A stretch of 64,000 nt of DNA from Streptomyces echinatus (GTDB taxonomy: Bacteria > Actinomycetota > Actinomycetes > Streptomycetales > Streptomycetaceae). The notes beneath the pieces are model-generated. The model was not told where the DNA came from. It was given only the letters and a program-made list of their open reading frames with translations, and did not search any database. Positions 7,927 through 17,100 of this stretch are shown piece by piece; position 1 is the first letter of the stretch, and each line of letters opens with the position of its first letter. The position numbers were made by a program, and so were the translations under genes. Where the stretch lies: contig NZ_JACHJK010000007.1 in assembly GCF_014203595.1 (NCBI RefSeq), positions 1 to 64,000 on the forward strand, read 5' to 3'.

Positions 7927-7973
7927 TAGGTAGGGAATCACCTACGCGTCAATCGTAGGAGAATTCCTACCTA
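7927..7973 (-). promoter_or_regulatory. Large inverted repeat, probable ArsR operator
   Basis: Arm 7927-7946 (TAGGTAGGGAATCACCTACG) and the reverse complement of 7954-7973 match at 17 of 20 positions around a 7-bp centre. Each arm is itself a rough dyad (GTAGGA-GAAT-TCCTAC at 7955-7970). It begins 10 bp upstream of the VOC start, so it would block transcription when bound. Confidence 0.6.
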
Positions 7974-8311
7974 TGGGCCTCGCCTGCTGGAGCAGGGCAG
8001 CAATACCGACTCCCGCGCGTGTCTGAGGCCTGCGTCGGCTGCCGCTGCTGCTGGGCGGCCGGCCCGATGTGGCCGGTGTGCCCGTGCCCCGGCGGCTCGG
8101 GGGCTCGGGGCCCCGGCGGCTCGGCGGCTCGGCGGCTCGGCGGCTCGGCGGCTGGCGGCTCGGCGGCTCTTGCCGCGGTCGGAGGCGGACTTCCGCGGCG
8201 GGTCGGTGGTCGTCACGGCACTCTTTCCGGTGGTCCTGCCGGTGACTGCTGGTAGCTTGCGCTGCGGGCCGTCCGGCTCGGCGGCCGGCCGATACCGCTT
8301 GGGGGATTCCG
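7974..8311. other. Intergenic region with GC-rich 9-bp tandem repeats
   Basis: No convincing gene. At about 8091-8167 the sequence consists of roughly eight degenerate copies of GGCTCGGCG. Open frames crossing it encode only Arg/Ala/Pro-rich low-complexity sequence. The right part carries the ribosome-binding region of the following lipoprotein gene (GGGGGATTCCG before 8312). Confidence 0.5.
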
Positions 8312-8800
8312 GTGACGAGTGCGACTGCGAAAGTACGGAGCGCGGCCGTGGCCGCGGGACTGGTGGGCACGTTGGCGCTGACGGCGTGCAGCGGCGGCTC
8401 CGGGGACGGGGACGGTTCCTCGTCCGCTCCGAGCACGTCCACGGCCCCGTCCGGGGCGGCGTCCTCCCCGGACGCGAGCGGTGCCTCCGCCGACATCCAG
8501 GGCAGCTGGATCACCACCGTCGGCGGCAAGGTCGTGGCCCTGGTGATCAACGGGAAGCAGGCCGGGAGCTTCGAGACCGGCGGGGCCGTGTGCAACGGGA
8601 CCGCCGGAGCCGAGAACGGCATGCAGATGATCCACCTGACCTGCGCCGACGGCAGCGAGAACCGCACCACCGGCATGGTCGACTCGGTCGACGGTACGAC
8701 GCTGAAGGTGACCTGGTCGGGCAAGACCGGCCAGGAGACCTACACCAAGGCGGACGGCGGCAAGCTGCCGTCGGGCCTGCCGACAGCGCTGACTCGGTGA
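8312..8800 (+). CDS. Putative secreted lipoprotein
   Basis: 162 residues. An N-terminal signal peptide (VRSAAVAAGLVGTLALTAC) ends in the lipobox LTAC, followed by a Ser/Gly/Asp-rich linker and a small beta-rich domain (DIQGSWITTVGGKVVALVINGK to TTLKVTWSGKTGQETYTKADG). It is predicted to be anchored on the outer face of the membrane. Two Cys in the mature domain (AVCNGT, LTCADG) could form a disulfide. I recognise no function. The start is the GTG at 8312 with GGGGGA upstream. Confidence 0.85.
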   Translation: MTSATAKVRSAAVAAGLVGTLALTACSGGSGDGDGSSSAPSTSTAPSGAASSPDASGASADIQGSWITTVGGKVVALVINGKQAGSFETGGAVCNGTAGAENGMQMIHLTCADGSENRTTGMVDSVDGTTLKVTWSGKTGQETYTKADGGKLPSGLPTALTR

Positions 8801-8840
8801 GACGGGGGCGGCGACGGGGGTAGCGGGACGGGTTGTCTTC

Positions 8841-8951
8841 CGTTCCGAGGAGTGAGGCCAGGGCGCGAGTGGTTCGTTCCGGAGGAGTGAGGCCGCGGCG
8901 CGAGTGGTTCGTTCCGGAGGAGTGAGGCCGCGGCGCGAGTGGTTCGTTCCG
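8841..8951. repeat. Three-copy 35-bp tandem repeat between lipoprotein genes
   Basis: Copies at 8841-8874 (one base short), 8875-8909 and 8910-8944, plus a partial fourth start (CGTTCCG). The unit begins CGTTCCGGAGGAGTGAGGCC and ends GCGCGAGTGGTT. The second and third copies are identical, so it expanded recently. Confidence 0.85.
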
Positions 8952-9064
8952 CGGTGGACGGGGTCCTCGGTGAAGGTGGTTCTTCCGGAGGGGCGGGCGA
9001 GCGGGGGCCGGGCGCAGGCGCCATGATGCAAGGGCACCGTCACCACCAGGACAGGGACCTGCCC

Positions 9065-9580
9065 ATGCGCGTCATTCCGCTCACCGTCACCGCCCTCGCC
9101 GCCGCCCTGCTGCTGACCGCCTGCGACGACGGTGGCGGCAAGAACGGCGAGAACGCCGGCTCGGCCTGCGAGATCGGCGGGGTCTCCGTGGAGATCGGGT
9201 CGGCGAGCGTGGCCCCGGCCGCCGGGGACAGCGGCGAGATCCCGGTCAGCATCACCAACCAGAGCGCCTCCTGCACCCTGGACCACTTCCCCGGCGTCTC
9301 GCTGAACGCCGGCGACGGCGAGAAGGCCGTGCCCGTGCTCAAGGGGGCGAAGGCCCAGACGCTGAAGCTCGCCAAGGGCGACTCCGCGAGCTTCTCCATC
9401 AGCTACGTGCGCGGCAAGGACGGCGACAAGAACGCCGTGGCGGCGCAGACCGTGAAGATCACCCTGCCAGGCTCGGACACCAGCCGGAGCTTCCCGTGGA
9501 AGTACGGCCCGGTGGCCGGCAAGGCCGACGGGAGCGGGCCGGACGCTTCGGTGAGCGCCTTCCAGCAGGTCGGCGACTGA
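9065..9580 (+). CDS. DUF4232-type secreted lipoprotein
   Basis: 171 residues. The signal peptide and lipobox are MRVIPLTVTALAAALLLTAC, then a Gly/Asn linker and a single immunoglobulin-like DUF4232 domain (NQSASCTLDHFPGVSLNAG, KAQTLKLAKGDSASFSISY). DUF4232 proteins are abundant in Streptomyces and their role is unknown. The two domain Cys (SACEIGG, ASCTLDH) could pair. The start is the ATG at 9065 with AGGGA upstream; an earlier in-frame start at 8939 would lie in the tandem repeat. Confidence 0.87.
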   Translation: MRVIPLTVTALAAALLLTACDDGGGKNGENAGSACEIGGVSVEIGSASVAPAAGDSGEIPVSITNQSASCTLDHFPGVSLNAGDGEKAVPVLKGAKAQTLKLAKGDSASFSISYVRGKDGDKNAVAAQTVKITLPGSDTSRSFPWKYGPVAGKADGSGPDASVSAFQQVGD

Positions 9581-9583
9581 CGC

Positions 9584-10690
9584 TCACTCCAGCCGCGGGC
9601 GTGCCCTGACCTGCGCCCGGTCCGCCGCGCGTGCGCCCTCGGTCCAGCCCGCCGCGTCACTGACACCGCGCAGCCGGGTCGTGGTGGTCTCCGGGAACAT
9701 GCGCTCCAGCCGGCCGGTGACGGCCGTCTCGCGCGTGGCCAGCACCGGCAGCAGGTCCTGGGTCACCTGGGTCTCGGCGGCGGCCGCGAGGCGGTCGCCG
9801 ACGCGGTGGGCGTAGGCGGCGAGGAACGACTGCCGGAAGGTCTTGGTCCGCTTGCGCCCGCCGGCCCGCTGGGCGGCTTCCGCCGCCGTCATCGCGTGCG
9901 TGGCCTGCACCAGCAGCGAGGTGTAGAGCAGCTCGACCGCCTCCAGGTCCGCCTCGAAGCCGACGACCGTGGAGAAGGCGAGCGGTTCGTTCCACACCGC
10001 CCGGCAGTGGTTCGCGGTGGCCACCGCGTCCAGCAGGACGGCCTTGGCCTGTTCGTACGGCGGCTCGACCCCCAAGCGACAGGCGCCGGGCGCGTCCGGC
10101 GCGGGTGCCTCGGCGGCGAGCAGCGCCTCGTCGACGCTGTGCCGGGCCATCAGCTCCTGCGCCTTGGCGCTGAGCGCCTCCGCCTCCTCCGGATAGCCGG
10201 TGGCCTCGGCCTTGGCGAGCAGCGCGCGGATGCGGGTGAGCATGCGGGAGGCGGCCGGGCCGGTGGCGCGGCGGGGCTCCTCCAGGGGCTCCAGGGCGGG
10301 CAGGCCCAGCAGCAGGCGGTACAGCTCCAGGACGGCCGTGGAGTGCGAGAAGCGGTCGGCGGTGCGCTCGGGGGCGGCGGGCAGCGCCGCCAGCTGGTCG
10401 GCCCAGCGGCGCCCGCGCGGGCGGTCCTGCCCGGCCTGCGCCCGGATCAGCGTGGCGGCCAGCCGGACGTGTGTGTCCTCCAGTTCGCGCCGCACCAGCC
10501 GTACGACGTCGGCGGGCTGCCAGCCGCGCCGCCAGGCCTGCGCGACGAAGTCCTCACCGCGCCGCGTGAGTTCGGTGTCGGCGGCCGGGTCGGCGGCGAG
10601 CAGGGAGGCGCCCGTGTCGAGGCCGGTGTCGGTGTCGTCGTAGAGGGCCGCCCGGAAGGCCCGCTCGACGGTGCTGGCGGTACTGGTCAC
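9584..10690 (-). CDS. DUF2786 domain protein
   Basis: 368 residues. The central part has the DUF2786 signature (RMLTRIRALLAKAEATGYPEEAEALSAKAQELMARHSVDEALL), after a helical N-terminal region. The second half is a conserved helical segment with basic patches (GGRKRTKTFRQSFLAAYAHRVGDRLAAAAE). Function is unknown; some phage and plasmid proteins carry DUF2786. The GTG at 10690 (VTSTASTVERAFRAAL) is chosen over longer upstream starts because the upstream part is low-complexity. It converges on the DUF4232 gene with only 3 bp between stops. Confidence 0.85.
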   Translation of the reverse strand: MTSTASTVERAFRAALYDDTDTGLDTGASLLAADPAADTELTRRGEDFVAQAWRRGWQPADVVRLVRRELEDTHVRLAATLIRAQAGQDRPRGRRWADQLAALPAAPERTADRFSHSTAVLELYRLLLGLPALEPLEEPRRATGPAASRMLTRIRALLAKAEATGYPEEAEALSAKAQELMARHSVDEALLAAEAPAPDAPGACRLGVEPPYEQAKAVLLDAVATANHCRAVWNEPLAFSTVVGFEADLEAVELLYTSLLVQATHAMTAAEAAQRAGGRKRTKTFRQSFLAAYAHRVGDRLAAAAETQVTQDLLPVLATRETAVTGRLERMFPETTTTRLRGVSDAAGWTEGARAADRAQVRARPRLE

Positions 10691-10732
10691 ACCGCCGATC
10701 GTGCCACGCGCCACCGACAGGGGGCGCGGGCC

Positions 10733-10749
10733 GTCCACAACCTGTGGAC
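10733..10749. promoter_or_regulatory. Perfect dyad resembling two opposed DnaA boxes
   Basis: GTCCACA-ACC-TGTGGAC lies in the divergent gap between the DUF2786 and LysE genes. The right half reads CTGTCCACA on the minus strand, close to the Streptomyces DnaA box TTGTCCACA. A DnaA role is inference; it could be another dimeric regulator's site. Confidence 0.35.
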
Positions 10750-10884
10750 AGCGGTCCGGGCGCGGCGGCTGCTCGACGGAATCGGCGCGACGGCCCACGG
10801 ACGGCGCCCCGGGCGGCAGCGGCGCCGCTGTCTCACTCCCCGGAATTTCGCCCGCGCGCGTGGGCGGGTGCCAAGCATGGCCGC

Positions 10885-11511
10885 ATGATGGACGCTTCTC
10901 TCTACGCGGCGTTCCTGGTCGCCGCGTTCGCACTCTGCATCACTCCCGGGCCCGACATGATGTTCATCGTGGCGGTGGGCGGCCGGGGCGGCCCGCTGAC
11001 CGGGGTGACGGCCGCCGCGGGGGTGGCCTGCGCGATGTTCGCGCACGCCGTCGCCGCGGCGCTCGGCCTGTCCGCGCTGTTTCTGACCCTGCCCGCGCTG
11101 TACCACGTGCTGCGCTGGGCCGGCGCGGCCTATCTCCTGTTCCTCGCGGTCAGGGCGTTCCGCGGCGAGGGCGGGCCGACCGGGGCGGGGCCGGTGCCCG
11201 GGAAGGGACGCCGGCGGGCCTTCTGGCGCGGTGCCGTCACCAATCTCCTCAACCCGAAGGTGATCCTCTTCAACGTCTCCTTCCTGCCGCAGTTCGTGAA
11301 CCCGGACCTGGGACACGTACGGGAACAGTTCCTCGTGCTGGGCTGCACGATCACGGTGATGGGCCTCCTGGTGGACGGCTCGGTCGGGCTGCTCTCCGGC
11401 AAACTCGCCTCGCTGCTGCGGCGCAGCCGGCGAGTGGCGCGGGGCCTGGACTGCTTCAGCGGGACGGTGTTCGCCGGGCTCGCGGTACGGCTGGCCGCCA
11501 CGCCCAAGTAG
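10885..11511 (+). CDS. LysE/RhtB family exporter
   Basis: 208-residue inner-membrane exporter of amino acids or related metabolites. The family signature is near the start (AAFALCITPGPDMMFIVAVGGRGG). Five to six hydrophobic segments follow, and the conserved FWRGAVTNLLNPKVILFNVSFLPQFV loop is intact. The start is one of two adjacent ATGs, at 10885 or 10888. The substrate is not predictable. Confidence 0.92.
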   Translation: MMDASLYAAFLVAAFALCITPGPDMMFIVAVGGRGGPLTGVTAAAGVACAMFAHAVAAALGLSALFLTLPALYHVLRWAGAAYLLFLAVRAFRGEGGPTGAGPVPGKGRRRAFWRGAVTNLLNPKVILFNVSFLPQFVNPDLGHVREQFLVLGCTITVMGLLVDGSVGLLSGKLASLLRRSRRVARGLDCFSGTVFAGLAVRLAATPK

Positions 11512-11560
11512 GCCGCAGGAGGACCCCGAACCGACCGGAGGAGGACAGGGCATGGACATT

Positions 11561-11605
11561 GTCAACCATCGGTTGACACTCCCTAAGTGACAACCTACGG
11601 TTGAC
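11561..11605 (+). promoter_or_regulatory. Leaderless promoter overlapped by two copies of a 17-bp operator
   Basis: Dyad 1 (11561-11577) is GTCAACC-ATC-GGTTGAC, perfect. Dyad 2 (11589-11605) is GACAACC-TAC-GGTTGAC, one mismatch. The copies start 28 bp apart. A TTGACA (11573-11578) and a TACGGT (11596-11601) are separated by 17 bp and lie inside the two dyads. The predicted start of transcription falls on the ATG at 11609, so the mRNA should be leaderless; no Shine-Dalgarno is present. This suggests autorepression. Confidence 0.7.
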
Positions 11606-11608
11606 ATC

Positions 11609-12385
11609 ATGGCGAGCAACCCGAACCCCACGGCATCCGTGCGCCTCGACGACCTCATCGAGGCCATCAAGAAGGTTCACCACGAACCCCTCGACCAGCT
11701 CCAGGACGCGGTGATCGCCGCCGACCACCTCGGCGACGTGGCCGATCACCTGATCGGCCACTTTGTCGACCAGGCCCGGCGCTCGGGCGCGTCCTGGACC
11801 GACATCGGCCGGAGCATGGGCGTGACCCGGCAGGCGGCACAGAAGCGGTTCGTGCCCAAGGAGTCCGCCGACCTCGACCCCAGCCAGGGCTTCAGCCGCT
11901 ACACCCCGCGCGCGCGGAACGTGGTCATGGCCGCGCACAACGAGGCCGTGGCCGCCCGCAGCCCCGAAGGACGCCCCGCGCACCTGGTCCTCGGCCTGCT
12001 GACCGAGCCCGAGGGCCTGGCCGCGAAGGCGATCACCACCCAGGGCGTCCTCCTGGACGCCGTACGCCAGGCCGCGACCGCCGCGCTGCCGCCCGCCGCG
12101 GACGAGGTCCCCGACCTCGTCCCGTACGGCCCCGAGGCCAAGAAGGTCCTGGAACTCACCTTCCGCGAGGCCCTCCGGCTCGGCCACAACTACATCGGCA
12201 CCGAGCACCTCCTGCTGGCCCTGCTGGAGCACGAGAACGGCCGGGGCGTCCTCAACGGCCTGGGCATCACCAAGGCGTCCACCGAGGAGCGGCTCGCCGA
12301 GATGTTCGCGCTGCTGCTGGAGGGCACGCCCGACACCGGCGGCACGCAGGAGCAGAGCCGCGACACCGACGGCACGCAGAAGTAG
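11609..12385 (+). CDS. HTH regulator fused to two Clp-N (Clp R) repeats
   Basis: 258 residues. Residues 1-88 include a helix-turn-helix-like segment (GASWTDIGRSMGVTRQAAQKRF, about 50-72). Residues 89-155 and 167-232 are two Clp amino-terminal repeats (FSRYTPRARNVVMAAHNEAV, VPYGPEAKKVLELTFREALRLGHNYIGTEHLLLALL). In ClpA/ClpC these domains bind adaptors or substrates, but no AAA+ ATPase domain follows here. A direct regulatory role, possibly sensing misfolded proteins or a Clp adaptor, is inference. The C-terminal 25 residues are low-complexity. The protein probably controls its own promoter. Confidence 0.88.
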   Translation: MASNPNPTASVRLDDLIEAIKKVHHEPLDQLQDAVIAADHLGDVADHLIGHFVDQARRSGASWTDIGRSMGVTRQAAQKRFVPKESADLDPSQGFSRYTPRARNVVMAAHNEAVAARSPEGRPAHLVLGLLTEPEGLAAKAITTQGVLLDAVRQAATAALPPAADEVPDLVPYGPEAKKVLELTFREALRLGHNYIGTEHLLLALLEHENGRGVLNGLGITKASTEERLAEMFALLLEGTPDTGGTQEQSRDTDGTQK

Positions 12386-12433
12386 AGCCGCAGGTCAGGC
12401 GCATTGTCAGACCTCCCTGCCACACTCGCATGC

Positions 12434-14122
12434 ATGACCGACCGGTGGGCGCTCGCACCGGCCGAGGACGGAGGCGTGGACGTCGCCCCCCTCGGCCCGG
12501 ACGGGCTGCCCAGCGGGCCGGTGCGGCGGGAGAGCGATCTCGCCGGGGCGGTGCGGAGCCGCCCGGAGGTGACGCGCTGGGTGTGGCGGTCGACCGCCGA
12601 GGTCTATCCGCGTCTGCTCGCCACGGGGGTGCGAGTGGAGCGGTGCTACGACATCGAGGACGCCGAGACACTCCTGCTGGGCCACGAGGGGCGGTACGGC
12701 GAGCCACGCTCGGCCGCCGCCGCCCTGGCCCGCCTCCGGGGCGGCCCCGTCCCGCCCGACCCGCCGCAGCGGTCGGCCGAACCGGGCGCCCAGTCACCGC
12801 TGTTCGAGCCCGCCGGCATCCGCCTGCCCCTGCCGGACCTGCTCGCGGTCTACGCCGACCAGCTGCGCCGGCACGAGAAGGCCGCCCATCCCGACCGGAT
12901 GCGGCTGCTGACTGCCGCCGAGTCGGCCGGGATGCTGGTGGCCGCCGAGATGAACCGCACGGGTCTGCCCTGGAGCACCGAGGTCCACCGCGAGCTGCTG
13001 CACACCCTGCTCGGCGAACGCTACGCGGGCGGCGGCGAGCCGCGCCGCCTCGCCGAGCTGGCCGACGAGGTGTCCGCCGCCTTCGGCCGGCGGGTGCGCC
13101 CCGATCTGCCCGCCGACGTGGTCAAGGCCTTCGCCCAGGCCGGGATCAAGGTGAAGTCCACCCGCCGCTGGGAGATCCGGTCCGTCGACCACCCGGCCGT
13201 CGAGCCGTTGCTGGAGTACAAGAAGCTGTACCGCATCTGGGTGGCGCACGGCTGGTCCTGGCTGCAGGACTGGGTGCGCGACGGCCGCTTCCGCCCCGAG
13301 TTCCTCGCCGGCGGCACGGTCACCGGGCGCTGGGTGACGAACGGCGGGGGCGGCCTGCAGATCCCCAAGGTGATCCGCCGGGCCGTCGTCGCCGACCCCG
13401 GCTGGCGGCTGGTGGTGGCCGACGCCGACCAGATGGAACCGCGCGTGCTGGCCGCGATCTCCCGCGACCCCGGCCTGATGGAGGTGGCGGCCCGCGAGAG
13501 CGACCTGTACCAGTCCGTCTCCGACCGCGCCTTCTCCGGCGACCGTGACCAGGCCAAGATCGCCGTGCTCGGCGCGGTCTACGGCCAGACGTCCGGCGAC
13601 GGCCTGAAGAACCTCGCCGCGCTCCGCCGCCGCTTCCCGAAGGCCGTCGCCTACGTCGACGAGGCGGCCCGCGCGGGCGAGGAGGGCCGCCTGGTGCGCA
13701 CCTGGCTGGGCCGCACCTGCCCGCCGGCCGCCGGTGCGGGCGAGGACGCGGCGGAGGAGGCGGGCATCCCAGTCGGCGAGGAGGAGCCGGAGGGCCAGAC
13801 CGGCTGGGTCCCCGGATACGCCTCCACCAACTCCCGCGCGCGGGGCCGCTTCGCGCGCAACTTCGTCGTCCAGGGCAGCGCCGCCGACTGGGCGCTGCTG
13901 CTGCTCGCCGCGCTGCGCCGGACCTGCGCGGAACTCCGGGCCGAACTGGTCTTCTTCCAGCACGACGAGGTGATCGTGCACTGCCCCGCCGAGGAGGCCG
14001 ACACCGTCGCCGGGGCCATCCGCGAGGCCGCCGCCCTGGCCGGCCGGCTGACCTTCGGCGAGACACCGGTGCGCTTCCCGTTCACGACGGCGGTGGTGGA
14101 GTGCTACGCCGACGCCAAGTGA
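12434..14122 (+). CDS. Family A DNA polymerase (annotated elsewhere as bifunctional 3'-5' exonuclease/polymerase)
   Basis: 562 residues. The polymerase core is complete: motif A VVADADQMEPRVLA (Asp330), motif B RDQAKIAVLGAVYGQTSGDGLKNL and motif C FFQHDEVIVH (His510, Asp511). There is no 5'-3' nuclease domain, so this is an accessory polymerase and not the main Pol I. The N-terminal 190 residues occupy the place of a 3'-5' exonuclease, but I see none of the expected DxE...D...D motifs, so proofreading is doubtful. A linker holds an acidic run. The ATG at 12434 lacks a clear ribosome-binding site. Confidence 0.88.
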   Translation: MTDRWALAPAEDGGVDVAPLGPDGLPSGPVRRESDLAGAVRSRPEVTRWVWRSTAEVYPRLLATGVRVERCYDIEDAETLLLGHEGRYGEPRSAAAALARLRGGPVPPDPPQRSAEPGAQSPLFEPAGIRLPLPDLLAVYADQLRRHEKAAHPDRMRLLTAAESAGMLVAAEMNRTGLPWSTEVHRELLHTLLGERYAGGGEPRRLAELADEVSAAFGRRVRPDLPADVVKAFAQAGIKVKSTRRWEIRSVDHPAVEPLLEYKKLYRIWVAHGWSWLQDWVRDGRFRPEFLAGGTVTGRWVTNGGGGLQIPKVIRRAVVADPGWRLVVADADQMEPRVLAAISRDPGLMEVAARESDLYQSVSDRAFSGDRDQAKIAVLGAVYGQTSGDGLKNLAALRRRFPKAVAYVDEAARAGEEGRLVRTWLGRTCPPAAGAGEDAAEEAGIPVGEEEPEGQTGWVPGYASTNSRARGRFARNFVVQGSAADWALLLLAALRRTCAELRAELVFFQHDEVIVHCPAEEADTVAGAIREAAALAGRLTFGETPVRFPFTTAVVECYADAK

Positions 14123-14141
14123 GCCGTTCCGGGCGGCCCGG

Positions 14142-17100
14142 TCAGCCCCTGAGAAGCTCCCGCAGCTCCGCCAGCACCACCTGCTCGTCCGTGCCGTCCA
14201 GCGCCGCCCGGGCCGCGCGCCAGGCCTCGTACGCCTCCGCCCGCCGACCCTGCTCGCGCAAGAGAAACCCGTGCTGGTGCAGGGCCAGTCCGCCCGTGTA
14301 GCGGTCGGCGCGGGCGTCGGCCCGGCGCAGCAGCTCGGCGCACTCGCGGGCCGCCCGCGCGTTCTCCCCCAGCCGCCGCAGCGCACGGACCAGGCCGAGC
14401 CGGGTCTGGGACTCACCGTGCCAGTCACCGTGCTCGCCGAGGATGCGCAGGCTCTCCTCGAAGTGCCGGGCGGCCGCGTCCGGTTCGCCGAGGGTGAGAT
14501 GGGCGTAGCCGATGTTGCAGTGTGCCGAGTGGCGCACGATGACCGCGCCGATCCGGTCCCCGATCGCCAGCGAGCGCCGGTGCTGCTCGATGGCGGCGCG
14601 CGGGTCGGTGTGCTCGTAGAGGTTGCCGAGGTGGCTGCGGGTGACGGCCTCGCCGTAGGGGTCGTTCAGCAACCGCGAGTAGGCGAGGCTCTGCCGCAGC
14701 GCCTCGCCGGACTCCTCGAAGCGCCCGAGCCCCTCCAGCAGCAGCCCGCGGTTGTTCAGACAGCGCCGGATCCGGGAGGCCGTGCCCAGCCGCACCCAGA
14801 TGTCCAGCGCCTCGTCCGTGAGGGTGAGTGCGTCGTTCTGCCGGCCCGTCAGGAAGTACAGGCCGGCGAGGTCACCGAGCGCGTACGCCTCGGCCGCCAG
14901 GTCGCCGAGCCGCCGTGCCGCCCCGAGCGCGGCCTGCCCCAGCACCTCCATCTCGGCGACCCGGCCGCTGCGCTGCACGTAGGGGAAGAGGAGCCGCGCG
15001 AGCACCGACAGATGGGCCGCCGTGCGCGGGTCACCGGTGTCCGCGTTCCGCGCCACCAGGGCGACGACGTTCTCCAGCTCGACCTCGCCCCAGGCGAAGG
15101 CCTGCTCGGCCGACTCGAAGGACGCCAGGGCGCCGACGTCCTCCGCGTGCCCGGCAGGCTGCGCGAAGGTCGGCCGCCGCCGGTCGTCCTGGTCGAGCCC
15201 GGGTTCCACGACCGCCGTCAGCATGCGCTCGGCGACGGCGGCGTACCAGCGGAGGGCGACGAGATCGGCTGCGGTGGGGGTGCCACCGGGGCCGGCGGCA
15301 CCCTGGGCGCCCGAGCCGCCCGAGCCGCCCGAGGCGCCGGGAGCCTCGATGGCGCCGGAAGACCGAGGCCCGCCGGAAGCCTCGGGGGTGCCGGGAGCCT
15401 CGTCGGCGCCGGAACCCGCGGTGCCGGGGGTGGCCGCGATGCCGGGGGTGGCGGCGGCACGCGGGGCAGCGTCCGCCAGTTCGCGGGCGAAGTCCCGGAC
15501 CAGGTCGTGCGGTGTGTAGCGGCCGTACGCCGTCTCCTCCAGCAGGGCGACGTCGACCAGACGGTCCAGGGCGGCCTCGGCCCGCCGCTCGTCGGTGCCG
15601 GTGAGACGGGCGATCAGCGGGGCACCGTACGTCGGCAGGTCGAGCACGCCGATGCGGCACAGCGCGAGGGCCGCGTCCCGGTCGGCCTCGCGCTCGGCGG
15701 CGGCGAGCGCGTCGTGGGCGACCGCCAGGGAGCGGCGGACGCTCAGGTCGTCGTACTCCAGGTGACGCAACCGTCCCCCCGTGGCGGCCAGCTGGCCGGC
15801 CAGCACGTCCGGGGTGAGCGCACGGCGGGCGGCCAGCCGGGCGGCGACCACACGCAGTGCCAGCGGGAGCCGGCCGGTCAGCTCGACCAGCGCGTGACCG
15901 GCGTCCAGCCCCGCGCGTCCGCTCACCGCGCGGAGCAGGGCCGCGCTGTCCTCGCCGGTCAGCGGGGTGAGCGGAAAGCGGCGGGCACCGTCGAGCGCGG
16001 TGAGCGGCGAACGGCTGGTGACGATCACCGCGCAGCCCGGCCCGGCCGGCAGCAGGGGCCGTACCTGCGCCGCATGGGCCGCGTCGTCCAGCACCAGCAG
16101 AATGCGGGCGGGGGCGAGCAGTGAGCGGAGCAACGCCGAGGCTGCGTCCGGGTGTTCGGGGATGTTCCGGGGGTCGACGCCGAGGTCGCGCAGCAGCGCG
16201 GCGAGCGCCTGCGTGGCGGTGAGCGGGGGCATGCCGGGGGTGGCGCCGTGCAGGTTGACGTAGAGCTGACCGTCGGTGAAACGTTCCCTCAGCTCATGGG
16301 CGACGTGCAGGGCCAGGGCGCTCTTGCCGACGCCGGCCATGCCGCTGATCACCACGACGGCGGGGGCCGGGGCGGGCGGCTCGGTCAGCGCCCGGCCCAG
16401 CTCGCGGCACACCTCTGCCCGTCCGGTGAAATGGGCGGGCGGGGCCGGCAGCTGGGCAGGGCGCGGGGTCTGCCGCGCCGCCGGAGCGGCGCCGTCCTGC
16501 GCGGAGCCGCCGTTCGCGGAGGACGCGAGGACCTCCGGGGCCCCGTGGGCCGTCGACGCCGTGGGAGCCGTGTGAGCCGTGGCGGACGCGGAGGAAGCGA
16601 AGCCTTCGGGGTCCGCGGAGTCCGCGGGGGCCCCGGCATCCCCGAGGGTGCCGGTGGGCGACTCGCCTTCCCGCCGCGGCCGTCCCTCCCGGCCGGACTG
16701 CCGCGGATCACCGGTCGCCTCGTCCCGCCACCAGCCCCCGCCGCTCCCCCGCAACACCTCGACATGGGCCTCGCGGACCGCGGCGCCGGGTTCGATGCCG
16801 AGTTCCTCCAGCAGGCGGGCACGCAGATCCCGGTGGACGGCGAGGGCCTCGGCCTGCCGGCCGGTGCGGTGCAGGGCGAGCATCAGTTGACGGTGGTACG
16901 CCTCGCGCAGCGGGTGCTCGGCGATCAGCGCCGCCAGCTCGGGGACCAGGGCGGCCAGGCGGGCGCCGCCGAGGGCGAGTTCGGCGTCGTAGCGCCACTC
17001 CAGCAGAAACAGCCGGGCCTGCTCCAGGCGCTGCACGAGGGCGTAGCCGCCGAAGTCGGCGGGGAGACCGCTGAGCGGGGTGCCGCGCCACAGCGCCAGA

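Noticed and set aside
7942-8724. A minus-strand 260-codon frame across the GGCTCGGCG repeats
   Set aside because: It is low-complexity and runs antisense to a lipoprotein gene with a clear signal peptide.
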